Below, piece after piece: positions 6,664 to 13,081 of a DNA stretch of 23,606 nucleotides. This DNA is from DATJIG01 sp035493495. Its GTDB lineage: Bacteria > Pseudomonadota > Alphaproteobacteria > SMXQ01. Each line of letters opens with the position of its first letter. The stretch's first letter is position 1. The notes under the pieces are model-generated. The model was not told the DNA's origin and ran no database searches. It worked only from the letters and a program-made list of their open reading frames with translations. The translations under genes were made by a program, and so were the position numbers. The DNA is taken from NCBI GenBank assembly GCA_035493495.1, contig DATJIG010000018.1, forward strand, positions 1 through 23,606. Direction: 5' to 3'.

Positions 6664-6686
6664 GGGCACCTTTCGTGCCCGAAAGG
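6664..6686 (+). promoter_or_regulatory. Two mutually exclusive hairpins over the msrP ribosome binding site
   Basis: Stem A pairs GGGCAC (6664-6669) with GTGCCC (6675-6680). Stem B pairs CCTTTCG (6669-6675) with CGAAAGG (6680-6686). They share bases and cannot form together. Stem B covers most of the AAAGGA Shine-Dalgarno (6683-6687) that serves ATG 6696, while stem A leaves it free. Confidence 0.45.
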
Positions 6687-6695
6687 ACATCCGTC

Positions 6696-7700
6696 ATGCT
6701 GATCCGAATTCCGCGAACCTGGGAGCTGCCGGAATCCGCCGCCACTCCCGAACACGTCTGGCGCAGCCGCCGCACGCTGCTCAAGGGACTCGCAGCGGGG
6801 CCGATTCTTGCTGCGCTGCCGGGCCTCGTCGCATGCGACGACAAGGCCAGCTCGAAAGAGGGCGGCTCGAACGCGGCGCAGGCGGCGGGCGGCGATCCGA
6901 CAAGCGGTCTCTATCCCGCCAAGCGCAACGAGCGTTACACGGTGGACCGCGCGCTGAGCGCCGAGAAGGATGCGACCAACTACAACAACTTCTACGAGTA
7001 CGGCGTCGACAAGGGCATCGCCAAAGACGCGCAGCAGCTCAAAACGCGGCCATGGACGATCGAGATCTCGGGCCTCGTCGAGAAGCCGCAGACCGTCGAC
7101 ATCGACGCGTTGATCCGCAAGATGCCGCTCGAGGAGCGGGTCTACCGCCATCGTTGCGTCGAGGCGTGGTCGATGACGGTGCCGTGGAGCGGCTTCCCGC
7201 TCGCCGAGCTTGTGAAGTTCGCGGCGCCCCAGTCGTCGGCGAAGTACATCCGCTTCGAGACCTTCAGCGACACGTCGATGGCGCCGGGCATGCGGGTGCC
7301 ATTCTTCCCGTGGCCTTACGTCGAGGGACTGACGATGGAGGAGGCCAACAACGAGCTCGCGTTCATCTCGACCGGGCTATACGGCAAGCCGATCGCCAAG
7401 CAGAACGGCGCGCCGATCCGCCTGACGACGCCGTGGAAGTACGGCTTCAAGAGCGTCAAGTCGATCGTCAAGATCGCCTTCACCGAGGAGCGCCCGAAGA
7501 CCTTCTGGGAAGTCGCGGGCCCCGGCGAGTATGGCTTCTGGGCCAACGTCAATCCGCGCGTCCCGCACCCGCGCTGGAGCCAGGCATCGGAGCGCGTGCT
7601 GGGCTCGAACGAGCGGGTGCCGACGCTCTTGTTCAACGGCTACGAGGAGCAGGTCGCGGGCCTCTACAAGGGGCTCGAGGGCGAGAAGCTTTACATGTAA
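6696..7700 (+). CDS. msrP: Periplasmic methionine-sulfoxide reductase, molybdenum subunit (MsrP/YedY)
   Basis: MsrP repairs oxidised methionines in periplasmic proteins using a monomeric molybdopterin centre. The 334-residue product has a twin-arginine signal SRRTLLK at 24-30 followed by a hydrophobic stretch. Family marks are NRxNNFYEYGxDKG-like NYNNFYEYGVDKGIAKDAQ, RPWTIEISGLVEKP, and the Mo-binding Cys154 in YRHRCVEAWSMTVPWSGFPL. Later segments are DTSMAPGMR, PFFPWPYVEGLTMEEANNEL, TPWKYGFKSVKSI and the C-terminal FNGYEEQVAGLYKGL. ATG 6696 is preferred over GTG 6675 because it has the AAAGGA site and matches family N-termini (MLIR). Odd points: LVAC at 45-48 after the Tat core looks like a lipobox followed by a Ser/Gly/Ala-rich linker, and the haem-binding membrane partner MsrQ is not downstream. 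Confidence 0.95.
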   Translation: MLIRIPRTWELPESAATPEHVWRSRRTLLKGLAAGPILAALPGLVACDDKASSKEGGSNAAQAAGGDPTSGLYPAKRNERYTVDRALSAEKDATNYNNFYEYGVDKGIAKDAQQLKTRPWTIEISGLVEKPQTVDIDALIRKMPLEERVYRHRCVEAWSMTVPWSGFPLAELVKFAAPQSSAKYIRFETFSDTSMAPGMRVPFFPWPYVEGLTMEEANNELAFISTGLYGKPIAKQNGAPIRLTTPWKYGFKSVKSIVKIAFTEERPKTFWEVAGPGEYGFWANVNPRVPHPRWSQASERVLGSNERVPTLLFNGYEEQVAGLYKGLEGEKLYM

Positions 7701-7703
7701 ACG

Positions 7704-7729
7704 GCGCGCCCGCGCCGTCGCGGGCGCGC
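7704..7729 (+). repeat. Perfect 11-bp GC hairpin just after msrP
   Basis: GCGCGCCCGCG (7704-7714) and CGCGGGCGCGC (7719-7729) form a perfect stem with a CCGT loop, 4 bp after the msrP stop. There is no T-run; it probably stabilises or helps terminate the msrP transcript with the next hairpin. Confidence 0.55.
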
Positions 7730-7770
7730 AGGCCTCGCGGTGGCGCGGCGCCGCAACTCCGTTATGGTTC

Positions 7771-7800
7771 GGCCGCCGCACTCCGGCGGCCATTCTTTTT
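7771..7800 (+). terminator. Intrinsic terminator downstream of msrP
   Basis: GGCCGCCG (7771-7778), loop CACTC and CGGCGGCC (7784-7791) are followed by ATTC and five T (7796-7800). Confidence 0.75.
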
Positions 7801-7817
7801 GCCATTTTGCGATTTAG

Positions 7818-8119
7818 CCTCCGCTCCAGAAGCCCGACGTCATCATCGAGTGCGGCACGCGCTTCGGCGGCAGCGCGATGTTCCTCGCCTCGATGTGGGC
7901 CATCGTCGGCAACGGCCGGCTGATGTCGATCGACATTGATCCCAAGGCGATCCGTCCGCCGCACCCGCGCGCCACCTACATCAAGGGATCGAGCACGGCG
8001 GACACCACGGTCGCCCGGGTGCGCGAGCTGGTCGGCAGCGCGACCAACTGCCTCACCGCGACCGCGAGCGCTTCCTGTTCACGCTCGACCCGTGCGGCTA
8101 CCTGAATCGGGTCCGCTAG
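7818..8119 (+). pseudogene. Remnant of a cephalosporin-hydroxylase (CmcI)-family gene
   Basis: A stretch from about 7818 to 8035 reads LQKPDVIIECGTRFGGSAMF, then LASMWAIVGNGRLMSIDID, PHPRATYIKGSSTADTTVAR and VRELVGSA. This is the SAM-binding half of the CmcI/rhamnosyl-O-methyltransferase-like family (usual form PDVIIETGxxxGGSAL...GNGRVISIDI...HPRITYLxGSS). A stop at 7815 and the absence of a start show the 5' end is lost. Reading frame then shifts: from about 8042 another frame gives DRERFLFTLDPCGYLNRVR and a TAG at 8117-8119, resembling the family's C-terminal segment. The middle third, including the DSDHS and EDT metal/catalytic segments, has been deleted. Its stop overlaps the 3' end of the opposing glycosyltransferase gene. 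It sits 17 bp after the msrP terminator and has no promoter that I can see. Confidence 0.75.
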
Positions 8120-8898
8120 TCGCGCAGTCGCGCGAGCTTCCGCCCCAGCCCCGAATTCATCAGTCGCGTCGCGAGCCCGCAGGCGGCGACGTAGAGGCTC
8201 GCCGACGGGCTCACGGCCCAGCGCGCGCGCAGCGCGCGGCGCCACTTCGCGACGAGCTTCGTGCGCATGAGCTTGAACGAGGCGTCGGCCTTGCCCGGGC
8301 TCAGGTGCTGGAGATGGAAGTCGATGACGTAGCTCGACCAGCCGAGCACGTCGGCGACGAGACACAGGTCGGTAGCGTAGAGATGGAAGCCGGCGATGTC
8401 GTACGACACCGCGAGATTGGCCGCCCGGCGCACGACGAGGAAATTCTCGTCGAGTCCACTGACGCGGGCGGGGAAGGGGCCGCGGCTGGTGTCGCCGTCG
8501 TGCGGATCGCTGATGCGGATGAACAGCCGGCCGGGGGCTGAGCCGCCGGCGTTGCCGAGGACCGCCCAGTACGGGTCGAGGTACTCGATCTCCTTGATGC
8601 GCGCCTCGAGGGCGTCGATGCCGTCGTCCACCAGCCGCACGTCCTGATGGCACAGGATGATGTACCGGCCGCGCGCAGTGCCGAGGAACAGATTGACGCC
8701 GCCGAAGCCCTCGAAGCGGTTGCCGCGGCTGTTGTCGAGGTGCAGGAACTCGGTGTCCGGCGCGACGAAGCCGCGGGCGTGGAACGCCTCCAGCATCGTC
8801 CGGTACTGGTCCCAGTCGGTCACCAGCGTGCAGACAGAGAAGCGTTTCTCCTCGGCGGCGTAGCGGGCGTCGGCGGCGACGCTCTCGAGTGCCGTCAT
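8116..8898 (-). CDS. Glycosyltransferase, GT2-like (StrF-type)
   Basis: This is a putative nucleotide-sugar transferase of 260 residues. Visible features resemble the GT2-like family with an HQDV box: FSVCTLVTDWDQYRTMLEAF near the N-terminus, then HLDNSRGNRFEGFGGVNLFL with GTARGRYIILCHQDVRL as the probable nucleotide/metal-binding region (residues about 63-97). AVLGNAGGSAPG, DENFLVVRR and YDIAGFHLYATDLCL (acceptor/catalytic side) follow. The tail is basic and may touch the membrane. ATG 8898 overlaps the TGA of the upstream methyltransferase as ATGA, so the two are translationally coupled; a longer open frame to 8988 lies inside that gene and is rejected. The cluster suggests surface-glycan assembly. 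Family placement is moderately sure, while substrate and linkage are unknown. Confidence 0.75.
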   Translation of the reverse strand: MTALESVAADARYAAEEKRFSVCTLVTDWDQYRTMLEAFHARGFVAPDTEFLHLDNSRGNRFEGFGGVNLFLGTARGRYIILCHQDVRLVDDGIDALEARIKEIEYLDPYWAVLGNAGGSAPGRLFIRISDPHDGDTSRGPFPARVSGLDENFLVVRRAANLAVSYDIAGFHLYATDLCLVADVLGWSSYVIDFHLQHLSPGKADASFKLMRTKLVAKWRRALRARWAVSPSASLYVAACGLATRLMNSGLGRKLARLRD

Positions 8899-9539
8899 CG
8901 CTTGAGCCCGCGGATCAGGAACTGCTCGGCGTTGAAATCGTCGAGCGCGCCGCAGGTGAGCGTGCGCAGCATCCACCGCGTCTTCCAACGCTTGAGATGG
9001 ATCAGCGGCTCGACGCGATCGACCCGAAGGTCAGCACCGTCGACGAGCTGCCGCGCGCTGTCGCGGGTGAAGAAGCGGAGATGCGTGCGGTCCATGATGC
9101 CGCTCGCTTCGTAATCCCAGCGGCCGCGCAGCAGCAGCTTGCCGAGGACGCGATGATTGCGCACGTTCGGCACGCTGATCACCGCGACCGCACCCTGCTT
9201 CAGCAGCGCCGCGAGGCGCGCGAGCGTCTCCCACGGATCGACCAGGTGCTCGAGCACGTCGAGGCAGAGCAGCGCGTCGAGGCTGCCCGGTGCGACGTCG
9301 GGGGTGAAGGCCTCGATGCTGCCGGCCCAGAACCGGTCGAGGCGCCCGGCGGCGACCCGGCCGGGACCTTCGGCGAGCTCGACGCCGCCGGCCCACTGAC
9401 AGGAGCCGCGGCGCTTCAGCTCGGCGAGCGTCGCCCCGCTGCCGCAACCGATCTCGAGCACGCGCTCGACCCGCTCCGGCAGCAGCGCGATGGCGTCGTG
9501 GCGGACGTTGTCGTAGTAACCGGAGGGAGTCTGGTCCAT
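8895..9539 (-). CDS. Class I SAM-dependent methyltransferase
   Basis: The 214-residue product has SAM motif I VLEIGCGSGATLAEL at about 27-41, an acidic end to strand 2 (VELAEG), LDALLCLDVLEHLVDPWETL (motif of the Methyltransf_23/11 group) and AVAVISVPNVRNH, followed by a lid with LLRGRWDYEASGIMDRTHLRFFT. That last segment is typical of methyltransferases located in polysaccharide clusters. ATG 9539 is chosen because MDQTPSGYYDNVRHDA is the normal family N-terminus; the frame is open further upstream, but only antisense or in another frame within the acyltransferase gene. It follows the acyltransferase stop by 11 bp and overlaps the glycosyltransferase start by 4 bp, so the three genes form one operon. 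The acceptor is unknown: an O-methylated sugar is a guess from context. Confidence 0.88.
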   Translation of the reverse strand: MDQTPSGYYDNVRHDAIALLPERVERVLEIGCGSGATLAELKRRGSCQWAGGVELAEGPGRVAAGRLDRFWAGSIEAFTPDVAPGSLDALLCLDVLEHLVDPWETLARLAALLKQGAVAVISVPNVRNHRVLGKLLLRGRWDYEASGIMDRTHLRFFTRDSARQLVDGADLRVDRVEPLIHLKRWKTRWMLRTLTCGALDDFNAEQFLIRGLKR

Positions 9540-9550
9540 GAGCGACGTGG

Positions 9551-10555
9551 CTAGCTGACCCGCGGCGCGCGCGTGAGCGCGAACGCGGTCTCGAGGCGGC
9601 GGCCGAAGGCAACGCCCGGCGCCTCGATGTACCGGAAGGACAGATAGCCTACGGCAACGCTGGCCGCCATGCCGGCGATCATCGCCGTCCAGCCGGGTCC
9701 GCCCGCGCCCGCGACGGCATCCGCCACCGGAAAGCCGACGATGACGTGGAAGAGGTAGAGGCTGTAGGAGATCCGCCCGAGGAACCGCAGCCACGCGACG
9801 TCCCATTCGGCGCGCAGCGCCCAGACGAACACCGCCGCGCCGGCGATCGCATAGACGCTGGCGGCGACGTTCTCGTAGGCGACGAACAGAAAGGTCGAGG
9901 TCGCGACCGCGGCGGCGACCAGCGTCAGGCGCCGCGTCGCCGGGGCTGCCTCTCCTTCCTCCTCCCAGCGCAGGATCTCGACGCCGATATAGAACACCGG
10001 CAGGAACGACAGCAGGACAGATCCGCGCTGCGTCACCAGAAAGAAGGCGGCGTTCAGCGCGATCAGCGCCGCGAGCGCCCCGATCGAGCGGGCGGTCGGA
10101 AAAAGCCAGAACTGGAGTGCGACCAGCAGATAGAACTTCGCCTCGATCACCAGCGTCCACAGATGCCCGGCGATCATCGTGTGGGTGAAGAGGTCGGGGA
10201 TGAGCAGCGCATTGGCGGCGTAAACCGGCCAGGAGAAGGTGGGCTGGAGCGCGAGCCATCCCGAGACCACGATCGCGGCGATGGCGAGCCAGTAGGCCGG
10301 CAGCAGCTTGGATGCGCGGCGCAGCAGGAACACCGGGATCGGCTGGCGCCGGACGTTGCGGAAGATCAGATAGCCGCTGAGCAGGAAAAACAGCGTCACG
10401 CCGCCGATGCCGAACGTGGTCACGAGCGTGCTCGCCGGCGCCCACACAATCAGCGGCGCGGCGAAGTGGCTGAGCAGCACCATCAGGATCGCGACACCGC
10501 GCAGGGTGTCGAGGGCGGGCAGGCGGAGTGTCTCGGCTGAGGAAATGGCCGTCAT
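9551..10555 (-). CDS. Acyltransferase 3 family integral membrane protein
   Basis: This is a multi-spanning inner-membrane O-acyltransferase (OafA/NodX-like family) of 334 residues. The family start LPALDTLRGVAILMVLLSHF contains the conserved Arg and His of the first membrane helix. GGVTLFFLLSGYLIFRN, LLRRASKLLPAYWLAIAAIV and GHLWTLVIEAKFYLLV follow, and FLGRISYSLYLFHVIV marks the last helices. I count about nine or ten hydrophobic segments. ATG 10555 is chosen since similarity begins soon after; a longer open frame to 10657 adds only an unconserved polar stretch. It is the first gene of the operon with the methyltransferase and glycosyltransferase, consistent with O-acylation of a surface polysaccharide, lipopolysaccharide or exported glycolipid. 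No strong ribosome binding site is evident. Confidence 0.9.
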   Translation of the reverse strand: MTAISSAETLRLPALDTLRGVAILMVLLSHFAAPLIVWAPASTLVTTFGIGGVTLFFLLSGYLIFRNVRRQPIPVFLLRRASKLLPAYWLAIAAIVVSGWLALQPTFSWPVYAANALLIPDLFTHTMIAGHLWTLVIEAKFYLLVALQFWLFPTARSIGALAALIALNAAFFLVTQRGSVLLSFLPVFYIGVEILRWEEEGEAAPATRRLTLVAAAVATSTFLFVAYENVAASVYAIAGAAVFVWALRAEWDVAWLRFLGRISYSLYLFHVIVGFPVADAVAGAGGPGWTAMIAGMAASVAVGYLSFRYIEAPGVAFGRRLETAFALTRAPRVS

Positions 10556-10675
10556 CGCGAATCTCGGTCCGTGTAGGCCGAGTGTGGGCGCGCGGACGCG
10601 CGGTTCGCAAATCACAGGGTGTTGAGAAAGAGCCGGCCGATGGTCGTCGGGCGCCATGCCCTGCAGACGAAAACC

Positions 10676-10705
10676 AAAAAAAATGCCGGGTCCGAAGACC
10701 CGGCA
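10676..10705 (-). terminator. Strong intrinsic terminator of the small RNA
   Basis: On the minus strand a perfect 9-bp stem, TGCCGGGTC with GACCCGGCA, is capped by a TTCG tetraloop and followed by eight T (plus 10683 to 10676). It is the best terminator in the window. Confidence 0.9.
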
Positions 10706-10856
10706 AGTTTAACAGGGAGGCTTCACGTCTGGGAGACGTAGGGTCCCGAAGGACCCCTTCCAGGCCTTGCACCTGGAACCGAGGGCCGGATCTCTCCGGC
10801 CAATTCTGTGTCGAACTTTCCGTCTCCCGTTAGGAGGTTACGCAACCATCCGACGC
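10676..10856 (-). ncRNA. Structured small RNA, probable AbcR-like (alpha-r15) regulator
   Basis: On the minus strand this interval holds, 5' to 3', a CCUCCU anti-Shine-Dalgarno stretch (plus 10832-10837) and a GGGAGACG element (10821-10828). Hairpins follow at 10784-10801, 10758-10778 and 10741-10756. Next is a hairpin with ACGUCU/AGACGU arms and CCC loop (10725-10739), a single-stranded GCCUCCCUG (10713-10721), and the terminator (10676-10705). The CUCCCA loop and the second C-rich motif before the terminator recall the two targeting motifs of AbcR sRNAs, which base-pair with ribosome binding sites of ABC-transporter mRNAs through Hfq. The flanking regulator resembles LsrB/VtlR, next to which AbcR genes lie in rhizobia. 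The 5' end is uncertain: a TATTCT -10-like box at 10862-10867 suggests about 10856, but a shorter RNA of about 115 nt is possible. There is no open reading frame. A second tandem copy, common in rhizobia, is not seen. Confidence 0.6.
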
Positions 10857-10861
10857 CCCCA

Positions 10862-10867
10862 AGAATA
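10862..10867 (-). promoter_or_regulatory. Possible -10 box of the small RNA
   Basis: The minus strand reads TATTCT here, 6-7 nt before a run of G that would be a natural start. No good -35 element is evident at the right distance, so an activator such as the adjacent LysR protein might be needed. Rhizobial VtlR activates an AbcR gene, which makes this plausible but unproven. Confidence 0.3.
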
Positions 10868-10899
10868 GCGATCCGCGCCCGGCTCTCCAGCGCCAAAGG

Positions 10900-10933
10900 T
10901 TAAGCCCTCCCATGCGCACATCGCATGGCTTAA
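10900..10933. repeat. Hairpin between the LsrB-like gene and the small RNA
   Basis: CCATGCG (10910-10916) pairs with CGCATGG (10922-10928); outer TTAAG/CTTAA arms (10900-10904, 10929-10933) extend it. It lies 27-60 bp after the lysR stop and could mark the end of the trxB-lysR transcript, although no long T-run follows on the minus strand. It may also be an operator. Confidence 0.45.
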
Positions 10934-10959
10934 AATTTTGGCGCAGCTTAAGCGGCATA

Positions 10960-11850
10960 TCAGAAGGGTGTTTCGGCGATCTTGCGCAATAAAAATTCGC
11001 GAAAAACGGCCACACGCTTCGAATTTCGCAGTTCCTCCGGGTACACGAAGTAGGTATCGAAGCTCGGCCCCTCAAGCTCCGGGAGAATACGGACGAGGTT
11101 GGAGTGCTTGCCGACGATGTAGTCGGGCAGGGCAGCGATGCCGAGGCCCGACTGAGCCGCGCGGTACATGCCATAGATGCTGTTGACCTTGAGGAGCTGC
11201 GACGACGAGCGGTTCTTGCCCCGGGTCAGGTCCTGCAGCCAGTTGATGTTGGTGACCGGCGGTCGGGTCTCCTCGCCGTAGAAGATGATGAAATGGTCGA
11301 CGAGATCCGCCGGCTGCTTCGGTGTCGAATGGCGCTTCAGGTATTCGGGCGAGGCATAGACGTGGAGATGCATCGTCATCAGCCGGCGCTGGATCAGGTC
11401 GGCCTCGCGCGGCGGGCTCATGCGCACCGCGACGTCAGCCTCGCGCATGGCGAGATCCACCTCGCCGTCGGTGAGGATCAGACTGACGCCGATGTCCGGA
11501 TAGGCGTCGAGGAACTCCTTCATGCGCGGCGTCAGCCAGATCGAGCCGAAGGCGATCGTGGTGGTGATGCGCAACGGTCCGGTCGGCTTCTCGGTGGATT
11601 CGGACAGCATCGACTGCACCGCGGCGAGACGTGAGAACACGTCGCGCGTCGTCTGATACAGGAGCTCGCCCTGCTCGGTGAGGATCAGGCCGCGCGCGTG
11701 GCGGTGGAACAGCGGCACACCGAGGCTCTCCTCGAGCGCGCTGATCTGGCGACTGACCGCAGACTGGCTGAGATTGAGAACCTCGCCCGCGTGGGTGAAG
11801 CTCCCGGCCTCCCCCACGGCGTGAAACACGCGCAGCTTATCCCAGTCCAT
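10960..11850 (-). CDS. lsrB: LysR-family regulator of LsrB/VtlR type
   Basis: This 296-residue LysR protein begins MDWDKLRVFHAVGEAGSFTH, with the DNA-recognition helix in LSQSAVSRQISALE and then LFHRHARGLILTEQG; residues 1-60 form the winged helix. The effector domain includes KPTGPLRITTTIAFGSIWL, DLIQRRLMTMHLHVYASPEY, GIAALPDYIVGKHSNLV and PSFDTYFVYPEELRNSKR. These segments closely match what I recall of Sinorhizobium LsrB and Brucella/Agrobacterium VtlR, which control oxidative-stress, envelope and host-interaction genes and the AbcR sRNA. Its position directly after trxB, with an Lrp gene upstream and an sRNA locus downstream, is the same neighbourhood. GGAGAGG precedes ATG 11850. It probably shares a transcript with trxB (55-bp gap). 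Confidence 0.88.
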   Translation of the reverse strand: MDWDKLRVFHAVGEAGSFTHAGEVLNLSQSAVSRQISALEESLGVPLFHRHARGLILTEQGELLYQTTRDVFSRLAAVQSMLSESTEKPTGPLRITTTIAFGSIWLTPRMKEFLDAYPDIGVSLILTDGEVDLAMREADVAVRMSPPREADLIQRRLMTMHLHVYASPEYLKRHSTPKQPADLVDHFIIFYGEETRPPVTNINWLQDLTRGKNRSSSQLLKVNSIYGMYRAAQSGLGIAALPDYIVGKHSNLVRILPELEGPSFDTYFVYPEELRNSKRVAVFREFLLRKIAETPF

Positions 11851-11905
11851 CGGCCTCTCCGTGCGGCGTCCGCGGCGGGGCCGCGGCGCCTACGTGTTCT
11901 TGTGC

Positions 11906-12874
11906 TTATTCCGCGGCGGTGGCGCGCGCGAACGCGCTGCTTGCGAGCCAGCGCTCCGCCTCGATCGCCGCCATGCAGCCGGTTCCCGCGGCGGTGACCG
12001 CCTGCCGGAACACCTTGTCTTGCACGTCGCCCGCGGCGAACACGCCGGCGACGTCGGTCTGCGTGGTGCCGGGCTTCGTGACGATGTAGCCCTCGTTGTC
12101 GATGGCGAGTTGACCCTTGAACAGGCTGGTGTTCGGGGTGTGGCCGATGGCGACGAACACGCCCTCGACTGGCAGCGTGGTGACGGCGCCGGTCTTGACG
12201 TTCTTCACCTTGACGCCGGTGACTGTCGGCGGATCGTCGGTGCCGGCGATCTCCTCGATCACCGAGTCCCACACCACCTTGACCTTGTCGTTGTCGAACA
12301 GGCGGTCCTGCATGATCTTCTCGGCGCGGAACGAGTCGCGGCGGTGGATCATCGTCACCTCGCTCGCGTGATGGGTGAGATAGATCGCCTCCTCGACGGC
12401 GGTGTTGCCGCCGCCGACGATGGCGACCGGCTTGCCCTTGAAGAAGAAGCCGTCGCACGTCGCGCACGCGGAGACGCCGAAGCCCTGGAATTTCTTCTCC
12501 GACGGCAGGCCAAGCCAGCGCGCCTGGGCACCCGTCGCGATGATCAGCGCGTCGCAGGTGTAGGTGTCGCCGGAGTCGCCGACGGTACGGATCGGTCGCT
12601 CGTGCATGTGCACCTGGACGATCGTGTCATAAAGGATCTCGGTGCCGACGTGGCGCGCCTGCTTCTCCATCTCCTCCATCAGCCACGGGCCCTGGATTAC
12701 CTGCGCGAAGCCAGGATAGTTCTCGACGTCGGTGGTGATCGTCATCTGACCGCCCGGCTGGAGGCCGGCGACCAGGAGCGGCTTCAGGTTGGCGCGCGCG
12801 GTGTAGATCGCGGCGGTGAGTCCGGCGGGACCGGATCCGAGGATCAGGACTTTGGTGTGGCGAACCGTGGCCAT
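11906..12874 (-). CDS. trxB: Thioredoxin reductase (NADPH)
   Basis: This cytoplasmic flavoenzyme passes electrons from NADPH through FAD and a disulfide to thioredoxin. The 322-residue product has the FAD-binding GSGPAG at 13-18, PGGQMTITTDVENYPGF, the redox pair C137-A-T-C140 in GVSACATCDG, the NADPH-binding GGGNTA at 154-159 with HRRDSFRA, and the C-terminal VFAAGDVQDKVFRQAVTAAGTGC that closes on FAD. Length and motif order are those of bacterial low-molecular-weight TrxB. Start ATG 12874 gives the usual short N-terminus (MATVRHTKVLILG). It diverges from the Lrp/AsnC gene over 207 bp and is followed by the LsrB-like regulator on the same strand, probably as an operon. Confidence 0.97.
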   Translation of the reverse strand: MATVRHTKVLILGSGPAGLTAAIYTARANLKPLLVAGLQPGGQMTITTDVENYPGFAQVIQGPWLMEEMEKQARHVGTEILYDTIVQVHMHERPIRTVGDSGDTYTCDALIIATGAQARWLGLPSEKKFQGFGVSACATCDGFFFKGKPVAIVGGGNTAVEEAIYLTHHASEVTMIHRRDSFRAEKIMQDRLFDNDKVKVVWDSVIEEIAGTDDPPTVTGVKVKNVKTGAVTTLPVEGVFVAIGHTPNTSLFKGQLAIDNEGYIVTKPGTTQTDVAGVFAAGDVQDKVFRQAVTAAGTGCMAAIEAERWLASSAFARATAAE

Positions 12875-12931
12875 GGTTTTCTTTCGAAAGCTGGAATCTG
12901 CACAATAGGAATGCCATGCAACCGAGGCAAG

Positions 12932-12944
12932 GGTAAGCGTTACC
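12932..12944. promoter_or_regulatory. Small palindrome in the trxB/lrp divergent promoter region
   Basis: GGTAA-GCG-TTACC is a perfect interrupted dyad located 58-70 bp upstream of trxB in the 207-bp gap 12875-13081. A regulator-binding role is inferred from position only. Confidence 0.35.
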
Positions 12945-13011
12945 GTTATGCACCTTCAGGTGACCGATCCATCGGGTGTGCCGAGGAGTCGCCTTGGCGC
13001 CTCCATTGAAA

Positions 13012-13017
13012 TATAAT
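13012..13017 (+). promoter_or_regulatory. Consensus -10 box (TATAAT) of the lrp-type gene
   Basis: A perfect TATAAT lies 65 bp ahead of ATG 13082 inside an AT-rich stretch unusual for this DNA. No matching -35 hexamer is seen at 16-18 bp, so the promoter may rely on an activator or on autoregulation by the Lrp protein. Confidence 0.45.
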
Positions 13018-13081
13018 TACCGAAAGCCTAGATACCGCTTCGTCCAACCGTCACGCTCGGCGATCATCCGGGAGGTTTCCC

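Noticed and set aside
8895..10772. A 625-codon minus-strand frame that would join the acyltransferase region to the methyltransferase
   Set aside because: Only its last 214 codons are protein-like; the upstream part is the acyltransferase gene read in the wrong frame. The two are separate genes.
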